From: Eleginops maclovinus
Lineage: Eukaryota; Chordata; Actinopteri; Perciformes; Eleginopidae
Length of the DNA: 64,000 bases
Direction: 5' to 3'
Assembly (NCBI RefSeq): GCF_036324505.1
Contig: NC_086368.1
Coordinates: 23,860,378 to 23,924,377, forward strand
Shown here one piece after another: positions 42,601-51,951 of this stretch. Position 1 is the stretch's first letter. Each line of letters opens with the position of its first letter. A program made the position numbers and the translations under genes. Under the pieces are notes generated by a model, which saw only the letters and a program-made list of their open reading frames with translations, was not told where the DNA came from and did not search any database.

Positions 42601-43177
42601 AGGTGGTCTCCTCAGGCAGGAACCCAACCCCACTGTCCCTGGTCCAATTACAGCAAAGAAGGAGAGGACATTTTTATTGGTCTGTGAGGGGACATTTCTA
42701 TGGCTGCCATCATCTCCAGGAGTATAGTCGTCTAGCGCTCAATTACTCCTCTGTCCTGAACTGGCAAGAGAAGGGAAACGTCCCCTGCCGAGACCTGGCG
42801 AGTCCCAGCGCATTACGAGCACAGAATTTCTGACCTACTTCAAACACAAAAAAACCCACAACTTATTTTCACTGCTACCTACAGTATATGATTGAATATG
42901 TTGCTTGCAATATTCCCTTGGAGTAAAGGGGAGAAAAGCATTGAAAGCAATTTCAATACGCTTGAGTGCAAATGTGCCATAAGTAATACATTATCTCAAA
43001 GGTAAGGTAGTCCAAGCCAATTTAATAACAATAATAACTATGATTTGTATAGCATTTTTCAACAGGACATAGACCTAAAATAGTGTTGTAAATTCAAACA
43101 ACTACAGTAAATGAATCTATACATGACTGGAATTGTTTATATGCAGATGATTTGATTTTCTCCCCACAGTATCAACA
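39676..43177. other. Intergenic; no supported gene
   Basis: Includes an exon-like segment at 40683-40803 (see rejected items), a - strand open frame ending in a good donor at 41053-41214, and a 15-G run at 42476-42490. 43025-43075 is another decayed 'tttgtatagcatttttcaac' fragment of the repeat seen at 22.6 kb. Confidence 0.4.
42476..42490 (+). repeat. Poly-G run (15)
   Basis: Fifteen consecutive G. Length should be treated with care because sequencing of G runs is error-prone. Confidence 0.9.
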
Positions 43178-43204
43178 GTGTAATGCATGTTTAGTGCATT
43201 ACAC
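43178..43204. repeat. 10-bp perfect inverted repeat with 7-base loop
   Basis: GTGTAATGCA and TGCATTACAC flank TGTTTAG. Could form a small hairpin; no associated gene. Confidence 0.65.
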
Positions 43205-44374
43205 ACTCACATATACTCTGACTACAAACACCATCATTCAGAAACAATTTGAGATGATTTGTATAGTCTTAATGTGAGTATATTAAAACACTCTTGAGTG
43301 AGCAATTCAGAAATCATTTACTGAATGGCATTTGGACATTTGGACAAATAAACTGCTCAGTGCACCAATTTCAATGTTCCCATTTAATGTAAGAGCCTGA
43401 CTTCTGATGGATTATTAGATGCTGCTTGTTATTAAAAGAGCAGCACGCAGAGTGACCGTGTCTTTGCCAAAATTTAAATTGTTTGTCGTATGTTCATCAG
43501 TATAAATATGCCCACATCTCGAGCAATAACTGCAGATAGAGAACACATAATTGATGCATTAGGAGATTTTGGTGCTATCCTATTTTATTGCCAAATCATG
43601 TGAATGACATTGACAGGTAAGCAGTGGAAGGAAACTTGATTATAGTTTTGTTGTTGTCTAAAAAAGCAGAAAACTATCAAAAACCCAAATTGTAGAGGAC
43701 CTTAATGAGCTCTAAGAGGAATGCCACAATTCAGAGAGTCAGTTACATATTTTAAACACTCAAGTGCTCTCAACATAAACAGTTAACCATGCCCTTGAGA
43801 AGTATGAGACTCCTCAAATTGCTCTCGAGCAAAAGCATCAGTAGCAAGAAAGTGAATATTAACGAATTTGCCCAGAAGCAAAACAAGGTCATGTTTAACT
43901 TCGACTTTTAGTTTCACATGGGACACTAAATCTTGTCACCTGGGCCCATCCATGCTTACTATCGCCCCCACCCATAAGTAGACTTACTATGTCAGCAGAC
44001 TTCCTCCTCTCCTTCAGTCTAAGGTTGATAAAGGTTACCCCTTGTTGTATTTGTATCGGTGAGCAACCATGTGAATAGATGATAACAGCATTTTCAACAT
44101 ACTCCAGGCTTAGCAGAACCCTTCCAACTATTGTTTAGGAAGCTGATAATGGCCATTAAATAGGTTGATTTGAAGGGGGTCCACAGCTAAACCACAGTCC
44201 AGGGTGCAACACCAATCTACTATTTCAAGCTACCTACTGGCTGCTGCATGTGGTCTTCAGCAGGCAGCTCAGTTTGCCTGACACCATTGCATCGATGTCA
44301 CTGAGGCCCGAGGCCGTCAGACTGTTAGAAGTCTCCAAACAGAGGTTTGTGTTTAAAGTGACTGTACAACAGCT
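43205..44374. other. Intergenic, nothing recognised
   Basis: No supported feature. Confidence 0.45.
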
Positions 44375-44760
44375 GATCACAAAGCTGGAAACAAAGAGCA
44401 AACTACAGAGATAATGCAGTAACAGAGTTTACAGTCCTTACCTTGTGTAGAGGCATTCTTATGGTCGGCAGTGTGAAGGCAGGCAGGACAAGCAAACAAA
44501 TCGAAAGGGCTATAACAAGCAAGCAGGTCATAACAACAGGCACAGGCAAAACACAATTTAAGGCTGCAATGCCAAGACAACATACACAATCTGGCAGAGA
44601 AGGACCACAGGTTACTATCTATTCGCCCTGCACTAATGGGACTAAGGGGCAGCTGTACCAACCGATGACAGGTGTAGGCTAGGGAAAGGATATGCCAGAA
44701 AAAAAGCAACTTACCACAGACACACACATTCCCAACCATCTAACTCAACCTCCTCCCTAA
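44375..44760 (+). repeat. Repeat-like block (class unknown)
   Basis: 'ggcaggcaggacaagcaaac', 'aacaggcacaggcaaaac', 'cacaatctggcagagaagga' and 'accgatgacaggtgtaggc' follow the order of a dispersed repeat often seen in fish genomes. No second copy in the window; class not assigned. Confidence 0.4.
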
Positions 44761-46149
44761 AGCTTTATACAGTGATATAATGACACACTACTTCTGAAAA
44801 AAATAAAATAATAAACACTAGTAAATTAAAAATGGCCCAATTATAGAATAGTGAAGTCTGTAAGTGATGAACTGACTTGAATTTTACTCTTGATGAAAAT
44901 GAGAAAGTAATTAGGGACGCGACAGCAACAATCATTTATCTTTTTGGCTATAAAATAACAATTTGCTTTTGTGCTTTCCTCGTAGGGTTGGTACTGACTA
45001 AGAGTGTTTTTTCTCCCAGGATCTGCTGACGGTAGAGAAAAGCTAAAGGTAAAGCCGAAGAGGTTTATGTGTGGAGAACTGTAGACCCACTAACGTCATA
45101 CACTTAAATATCCACTGTTAAAAATCGACAATATCCTCGAAAACCAGGCCCCTCAGTAGTGCACCTGTGAGCAAAAAGGATATTCTGATAAATGGGAAAT
45201 AAATTATTTCTACAGATCATGCTCCTCTGTTGCATTAATCATCTTCTTCCCTTCACCATCCACCACTGAGCAAGAGTTGTCGCTGCATACTTCTTCAAAA
45301 TGAATTTTCTCTGCTTGCCTTAATCTTTCTTTCCAATTTCTTTCTTTCCCTCTGTTTCCACCTTCCTGTGTCACTCTACCTTTTGCTTTGATAGAATGGC
45401 TTTTGGAGTCAATGTCTACGGGGAGTAGGTTTACTAACAAAACAGCTCCCCTCGTCAAATGAAGAAATGCTTGGTTTGCCTCAGTGAGAGATGTTGACGC
45501 GTATGTAGAAATATTAGTGGACAAGGGCTCATATTTTACAGGAGACCAGAGATGGCTGGGGGTTTGAAATGGTTTTGGTAGAGCTACCGGGTGCATATTA
45601 AAGCTTGTTGGCTCCACTGGAAGGAAGAGTTTTATTAGCCCGAGGGAGAAATGGAAAAGAAAGGAAATGACAGAATGGGAAAGAAAGACGGAGAGCAAGT
45701 GAGCGATGTTGGCAAACCTCTCTGTTTAACAGGGCTGCCCAGATCCAAACACAGAGTTGGCCAGTGATTGGTTGGTTGTGGTTAGGACTTGGCACGGGCT
45801 GTAGCGACAGCTGTTTGGAAATGATGGAAGCCCCTGAGAAGGGAGACGGGGAAGAGAGGGACGAGGACAACAATCCAGAATTACTGTGAAATTCTGTTGT
45901 CCCCGTCCATTCTCCCAACACAGCTCCGTCTGACGCAGAATGAAAAGTAACAGACCACAACAAATCAACAAACGGAAAAAAATTAAGATACAAATGGGAG
46001 ACTTTTGTTGGTACAGCACATCGGAAATGAAAGGAACATGTAGTAATTGGACACCTTCAATCTTAAGTTCTCCTCTGAGGCTTGTTTGTGGGCCTGTTTC
46101 ATTTCACGCCTTCATCTCAGTCCAATGGGACACATCATAGAGACATTAA
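44761..46149. other. Intergenic; no supported gene
   Basis: A 162-codon - strand open frame at 45210-45698 shows no domain I recognise, and an ORF of that length can occur by chance in a window this size. Confidence 0.4.
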
Positions 46150-46340
46150 GACAAAATGAATTTCAACCGTGCATGCAATTAATGCTCCCAACAAAAGGAA
46201 ACATCAACAAATGTGCACAAACACAAATAAGCCAATTAATTGGTAATCAAGCCATTGTGTGCAAATAAAGCTTGACAATGTAGGAGCACTAATCAATGTG
46301 TTAATTACTCTGCAGCTCCTGTTTAATGTGAAACTGGTCA
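46150..46340. promoter_or_regulatory. Possible upstream enhancer-like conserved element
   Basis: About 1.5 kb upstream of the leader exon. Within 190 bp it has tgcatgcaattaatgct, agccaattaattggtaatca, actaatcaatgtgttaatta and a TGCAAATAAAG octamer-like site, without repeat similarity. The motif density is the best of the candidate elements here, but conservation was not tested. Confidence 0.25.
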
Positions 46341-47639
46341 CTTAACATGTGGCGTGCTTTAACCCAACAGAGATCCAGATGGCAGCTTCACTACTTATAT
46401 CTGCATTCACATTAGATTATTGCAGATCTATGAGAACACAAAGGACGCAGTCTGATGGAAAAAAAAACACATTAACAAATGGATTAAAACAGGAATAACT
46501 GCTTCAAAACTCGTATGAGTTTACCCAATGTATCACCACAAAAGGAGGTCTCGGTTATCAGCTACTACATTATCCACTCGGGTACTCACATTACACTTTG
46601 AATGCATATTGTAACTCTTTGGGGGTGTGCACTTGGCAGTCAAATTTCACTATGGTGTGTAAAGAACAAGCACAGGTGATAGCAGCACCATGCTCTTTTA
46701 CTAAACCTAACTAAGTAGACAAAGTTATGTTCTGTAAAGCTGGAAGTTAACTTTTGAAAGAGAGTGTGCAAGTAAAAAGCAGAAGTTAATTTGTGTTGTT
46801 GAACATCCGTCGAATACGAATGATTGGAAATAACTTCAGATATCAAGCAAAGTGTTTAACGAGGCTACGTTGCACTAGGAGACATACAGTACACTGTATT
46901 GACACAAGCCATAGCATGAAAATAAATCCGGATGCAGCTATAGCTCCAGGACAATGTTTTTCCAGATATTCATCATCAAGTTCATCTGTCTGCACTCCTC
47001 CACAACATCCACACTGTCTGCCAGCTTATTTAGCCCCTCAGCTGTATATTGTTTTGAGTATCATAGGGCTCATTTTCAGTGAAATGTCAGACTGTGAGTG
47101 AGTCAGTCGTGGCAGGTGCGTGGGATTGCCATATACTGTAAATCTCTGGTTAACCGTGCAATAAGTTAAAGAGGAGCTCCTCCACATGGAAGGAAATGTG
47201 TTGGAAAAAAAGATAATCCACATAAACAACACTTGGTTCCTCTCACCTGCCTGCATGGCTCAGACACAGTGGAAACACACACGTGCAACCACCCACGCTA
47301 ACACGTACACAAAAGACAGTGTCTGTCTTTCCATCAGAGCCAGCAGGTTCAGTTTGTGAGAAATGTGACACAAGGATGCTCACAGGGTCTTTCAGGCTGC
47401 CGCTGCAGGTGCAAGTGTGTTTGAGCGGTGTGGAAAACACCCAAAAAGGACAGGCCTTAAAAACAAATCCTGGCTCCTCAACACAAAAAGCAGGTAGAAG
47501 GAGCCCAGCCAGCTCGTAATAGACAATATGGTGATTGCAGCGCCATGATGAGGCACGCTGCCTTCTATTAAAAGTGCAGTGCTTGGAGCATATTTCACTC
47601 TCACCCCTTAAACGCTGCCGGGTGATGACTAAAGAAAAG
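46341..47639. other. Distal upstream region of the TAFA gene, nothing recognised
   Basis: Unique-looking DNA with one CACGTG E-box at 47280-47285. Confidence 0.4.
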
Positions 47640-47871
47640 GCACATTCAGTCATCTTCCCCCCACACCCTCTCAGACTCAAACACGTGCAGCAGATGGAGA
47701 ACACATTCAAAGTAAGCTAAAGGCTATACTCGCACGTCTCGGAGGCTGGGATGTAAAGAGGGGTGGATTAATAAAGCATTCTTCATTTGCTGATGAAGTC
47801 TTGATGCAGAAGTGGGCAGTCTTGCTTTAAGACATGTGATCTCTCTCAGCTCTCGCTCTCTCTCTTTCCAG
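47640..47871 (+). promoter_or_regulatory. Proximal upstream region with E-box; possible promoter
   Basis: Immediately upstream of the leader exon. A CACGTG E-box lies at 47682-47687, another at 47280-47285 further up. A C/T-rich tract at 47840-47871 could be a TATA-less initiator region or a polypyrimidine tract. No TATA box in a convincing position. Promoter activity is inferred from position only. Confidence 0.25.
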
Positions 47872-48189
47872 CTGGGCTACATTGTAAACCACACAAACAC
47901 ACACACACGCGCGCACGCTCACTCACACACTCTCTCGCTCTGCCTCTCTGACACAGACTCTCTACTTAGTGCGTTGGAGAGAAGACTGAGGCTCACACTA
48001 TCAGCACTGCTTCTCAATGGGGGGAAGCAGCCAAGAGCAGACAGAGCAGTCATTCCACTGGAGCCTTCCGCCGCACGCGTGAGAAGGAGCCGACAAGTGA
48101 AGGGGGGGTAAATTAGCTCCCTGTCATCACAACGCTGGACTTCTACTGACGGAGGAGAGACACAGACTGAAGGAAGAACAGGACAGGAG

Positions 48190-48264
48190 ATGTTGCATGC
48201 ATGTGGTTGATACAGCAGTGACATGATCAGCCTGCCATCAACTCAGATCCTGGTCAGTTTGTGA
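48190..48264 (+). promoter_or_regulatory. Cluster of short upstream ORFs in the leader
   Basis: Four overlapping AUG-initiated ORFs sit here: 48190-48210, 48197-48226, 48201-48221 and 48223-48264 (6, 9, 6 and 13 codons before stop). All stop inside the leader. If the region is transcribed as leader, such ORFs normally lower initiation at the main AUG. The function is inference; the ORFs themselves are read directly. Confidence 0.4.
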
Positions 48265-48440
48265 CACAACCTCAGGGTGCTTTTGGTGACTGTGTTGCCC
48301 AAGGATTTCAAAAGGAGCTGAACTGAGAATATTGTGGAGGTAAAAGAAAAGAGGAAAGAAACAGCTTTATAGCCCCTTTTTCTGCCGTGTTTGGCTTATC
48401 TGGTACTGGAATTTCGTGCGGAAGTCCCTGGCTTCAAACT

Positions 48441-48501
48441 ATGGATGGATTTAAGACTGACAATTGAGACTGCTTGGCAGGGAGGCAGTGATTTCGACTG
48501 A
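48441..48501 (+). promoter_or_regulatory. Two further upstream ORFs near the end of the leader exon
   Basis: ATGGATGG gives two starts four bases apart. The first runs 48441-48467 (8 codons), the second 48445-48501 (18 codons, Met-Asp-Leu-Arg to Phe-Asp). Both terminate 29 or more bases before the donor at 48530. They are therefore independent of the protein reading frame and would be translated before the main start. Confidence 0.4.
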
Positions 48502-48530
48502 GCTCCTTTCCTCCTGAACACACTGCTCAG

Positions 48531-50805
48531 GTAAGGGTGTGGGACTTTCAAGGAATACCTCTGGTTTTTGGGGACAGGGAGGGTGTGGGGTGTCTTAGGG
48601 ATAATGAAAAATGTGTCTGAGTTGATGAGATGAGAGGAATATAAAAAAGAGCTTTTACTAAAAACACCCATAATATCACAAACCAATATTGCATTTGAAC
48701 AGTTATACGAGTTTTACATTTTAAAAAAATATTCCAAAATGCTGACGTATAAGTGCATGTCATCTAATGAAATGCAAAAAGTTCAAAAGCATCGATAAAA
48801 TGGCAGCCTAAATGATACTGTGTCACCTCGATCTTCCTGCTGTAGGATCAGTCACACGTGTTTTTTAGGGAGTCGTCTCTAAAGTTGTCTCTGCAGCAGT
48901 AGAAGAAAAAAAAAATCAAGCCTAATTTTGTTAAATCCATGCAGGTGCTTCGTGCGCCTGCAGGTGTGTCTGCTGTTTTCACTCCTCGACTGCATTTATT
49001 ATCCACGCTGCGATATTTACCAATTACGCATAGAGAAGCTGTCCTCCTTTAATTTAACGCCACACTCCAAAACTGAGAGTAAACTGCTTTTATTGTGATT
49101 TGTTTTTTTATCCGAGGGGAAACAAGATGGATATTTGTATAAAAGCTCTCAAACGCTGTTAACACGAGGCTGCAGCGGGGACAGGAAGAGTTTTCTGTTC
49201 CTGAAAGCTGCTTCCTTTACCTCCCGAAGTTCCTTTAAAACGATGGCAATGTTTATTCGTGTTTATTTCAAGTCTTCCGTGCGTCTTCAACTCTGGTAAA
49301 AACGCCTCCGGTAAGAACCACATTTTATTTTCAGCACGAATGCTTTCCGATCACCGGGAGGAGCTCAGTCATATCCATGCAATATGCAGATAGTCATGCA
49401 AGCGCAACGATGCTTATATACATGAAGCCAGATTGGCGAACAGAAAATACTCTGTGGATAAAAAAAGAAAGGGAAAACATACCCACGGGACCCGCTCACA
49501 TTTCCACAAAACTGCGGATTATGTTGGATTTAGCGCAGGGGTGGGGATTTACAATGTGATGTTCATAATTGTGTGTTTAATTTTCTCTGTTTATGAAGCA
49601 GTCTCAATGTCACTGAGGGCACTGGACACATGGGCCAACATTTAGTAGCCTAATGGCTTTAATCTCGGATTCAGATTAACACACAAAGTGGTCTAGTTGG
49701 AGGTAAACAGCAAGCAGTGGTTTTAATGCTTTGCGGAAACGACATGCTGGATCAGGCCTGACTTCATTGTTCAGACATTTGTAACATTTCTGCTCCGAAT
49801 ACTTTTATTTAAATGTGAAATATCCATCGTTTGAAGTTTATATTGGAGAGTCCCTGAGGTTTATGTGTCTGCTTAATATTCTCCTGTGTTTTGAGATATG
49901 GTGGAATCAAACATTAAAGGGGTGAAAGATTGAGACTGTCACATAAGAGCAGCAGATTCACTCACGTGGGTGAAAAGTAACAACAGTAAAGAATAACGAC
50001 AGTCGCTGTGATATGTTATAGTGAGTGATTTGGTATGAATAGAATCCTTTTAAAATCAGTTTGAGGATTATAAATGTGTCCAATCAGTGGTCGGCAGGGA
50101 ACCTAAACTCACCAAGCAGCAGTTTAGTTTTAAGGAGGTAGGCTGAGGCGTTTACATTTCCAACTGCCGGGTCCTGAACGGAGAGAAGTGCTGATAACAC
50201 CTGGAAAGGAGGAGACCGTCATTATTCAATGAGGGCTAAGGCGTGTCTCCATATGCTGGCCCTCAGCAGCCATTAGGAGGGCGCTAAACAAATCTGCAAA
50301 AAGGCTCTTCGGGCTTAGAAACTCAATTTTGTACAACCGTTAAGAACACTGTTGCTGCTGTTCAAAACGAAACTGTAATTTTCCTAAAAGATGATTACAG
50401 AAATAATGCAGTCTGTAAAAGATTATTTCCTTTCTTTATACTTTGTTTTGATATTTGTATGTCCTACAAGTCCCTTTCAGACTAAAACAGGTTTGAAGCA
50501 GACATATATTGACAAGATTAACTTAGCGTTTGAGTCTGCAGGGGTTTATTGAAGCCTCTTTCTCTTATTTCTCTTTTCACTCCGACTGGTATCATAAGAA
50601 AATACGTTTGCACTTACCTTTTTTAATTACATCTAGTAGAGATAGTGGTCTAGGTTGTATCAGAAAATGCAGCAAAATACTAATATGGTTCTTTTGTTCA
50701 ACACATTCAAAGCAAACACAATGTGTCTGTCGTGAATATGTATGAAGACACGCTGTAATGCAAATGTTTCCCTGTCGTTTCCCCCCCGCTGTGCACCTCC
50801 TGCAG
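48531..50805 (+). other. tafa1: Intron 1 of the TAFA gene
   Basis: It runs from GTAAGG at 48531 to CTCCTGCAG at 50805 (2,275 bp). The 3' end has a C/T tract with a run of Cs just before the acceptor. No repeat or further exon was recognised inside it. Confidence 0.6.
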
Positions 50806-50942
50806 ACTCGGCCTTACCATGTCCTGGTTGTTGGCCATGTGGATTAGCCTCGGCTTCCTGCTGTTTTGCCAGGCCACACTCTACCAGACCATCCAGCAGC
50901 ACCATGTGGCCCGGCCCGGTCGCACCGACATCCTCACCCTGG
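50806..50942 (+). other. tafa1: Exon 2 of the TAFA gene with splice sites
   Basis: The exon is preceded by a C/T-rich tract and CTCCTGCAG, giving an acceptor after 50805. It is followed by GG|GTACGT, a donor at 50943. Thirteen bases of 5' untranslated sequence precede the ATG. The donor leaves phase 1, the phase I recall for the TAFA exon junction before Gly-Thr-Cys. No other in-frame ATG precedes the start within the exon. Confidence 0.75.
50819..50942 (+). CDS. tafa1: First coding exon of a TAFA (FAM19A) family secreted protein, TAFA1-like (partial)
   Basis: TAFA proteins are small secreted chemokine-like neuromodulators made mainly in the nervous system. This exon gives 41 codons plus one base. 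It starts Met-Ser-Trp at 50819 (context TTACCATGT). A hydrophobic signal-peptide core lies at residues 4-16, with likely cleavage near Cys17-Ala19, followed by a Gln-Gln-His-His stretch at 26-29 and Arg-Pro at 32-33. The Met-Ser-Trp, Trp-Ile-Ser, Gln-Gln-His-His and Arg-Pro signature is what I recall of mammalian TAFA1; TAFA2, 3, 4 and 5 begin differently. The exon ends after one G, so splicing to an exon starting GG-ACN-TGY would complete the conserved Gly-Thr-Cys. Residues 34-41 between Arg-Pro and that Gly make a longer linker than in mammals. The cysteine-rich exons lie beyond the window. The family is fairly sure; the paralogue (tafa1, its duplicate, or tafa3) is less so. No alignment was run. 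Confidence 0.72.
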
Positions 50943-51939
50943 GTACGTGAACCTCTTTGTACAGATTTTCGACTTTGCTGTACGTTGTTGAAGTGCGAGA
51001 CGTTGCCTTTGATGGGGAAAGCAGTTCTCATTTTTTGGCTGTTTTTAAAAAAAGCAACAACATGGCTGCTGAATTATGTCAGAATGATTTGCCACAGTAT
51101 GGTACTATAACATGGTGATTCACGGTGCGCACAGTTGAGCAACAGCATATGCTAATTGTGCTTCTAATTGCATGTTGTGTGCTCTTGTTTAGTCATACTT
51201 TATTTGCCCATAAACATGTTGTGCTAGTTACATATGTGTACTGTTCACAGTGATAAACTTTGGTTCTTTGACTGAGTTTCACACCTCTGAGACAAAGAGT
51301 GTATTCAAACATTGCGTGTGCAGCAAAGAAATCCTGACTACTACACCCGGAAATTAGCTGGAAGACTTGTTACGAGTAGGACCAGCGGTAGGCAAAAATC
51401 CCTTATACTGTGCTAGTAGCCAAGGGCGCTTTGATCCCTGTGGCTTAGATGGAAATGACAATTATGTTTCCGTCTTTTGCACTTGGAACGTTTGGCAATT
51501 GAGCCTGACGCCTCCTCTGGAGGGTAGACGGCGAGGCGGATCTAATTCTCTGATTATGGAAAAGATTACCAGCTGTTTGTATGGTATATGTGGGGTTGTT
51601 ACAGGGAAGGCAAAGGTTTCCTTGAGCAAAGCAAAGGCTTTCTTTAAGCTTCTAACAATGAGTGTGACTCCATGCCGAACACAGAGTGGGTCTCTCTCCA
51701 GAAGCCAAGCTAGCTGTTAAACATTGATGCTATCTTCAGCTTGGTTCCCCTTTGTGTTTGTTGCATTGCTGAGCAAAAAGACAAGTAATTGAAGCACAGC
51801 AAGGGAGGGTGGGGAGGAAAAAGTCCAGCAATGAATTCCACAATCTTGTGTTGAACATTGTTGATTTTAAAGCAGCACATCGGAGAAGTGGCTTACTTTT
51901 GCTGTGTAGCAGCTGACACAGGAAAATCCAAGCTATGAT

Positions 51940-51951
51940 GGGGGGGGGGGG
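51940..51951 (+). repeat. Poly-G run (12)
   Basis: Twelve consecutive G in intron 2, with no similar run nearby. Confidence 0.9.

Larger units (their letters stand above)
47872..48530 (+). other. tafa1: 5' untranslated exon (exon 1) of the TAFA gene; 5' end uncertain
   Basis: This stretch is less AT-rich than its surroundings and ends in a textbook donor, CTGCTCAG|GTAAGG (intron begins at 48531), on the same strand as the coding exon 2.3 kb downstream. It has no long open frame but holds several short upstream ORFs. Non-coding first exons are usual in TAFA genes. The 5' limit cannot be read from sequence: transcription may start inside it, with no TATA box seen. Alternatively the C/T tract ending in TTTCCAG at 47871 may be an acceptor, making this an internal leader exon. 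A second acceptor-like CACAG lies at 47952-47956. Confidence 0.55.

Noticed and set aside
45210..45698. 162-codon open frame on the - strand
   Set aside because: No family recognised and low-complexity stretches. Consistent with chance.
50920..50925. Alternative donor GTCGCA within the coding exon
   Set aside because: Poor match to the donor consensus compared with GG|GTACGT at 50943, which also gives the expected phase.
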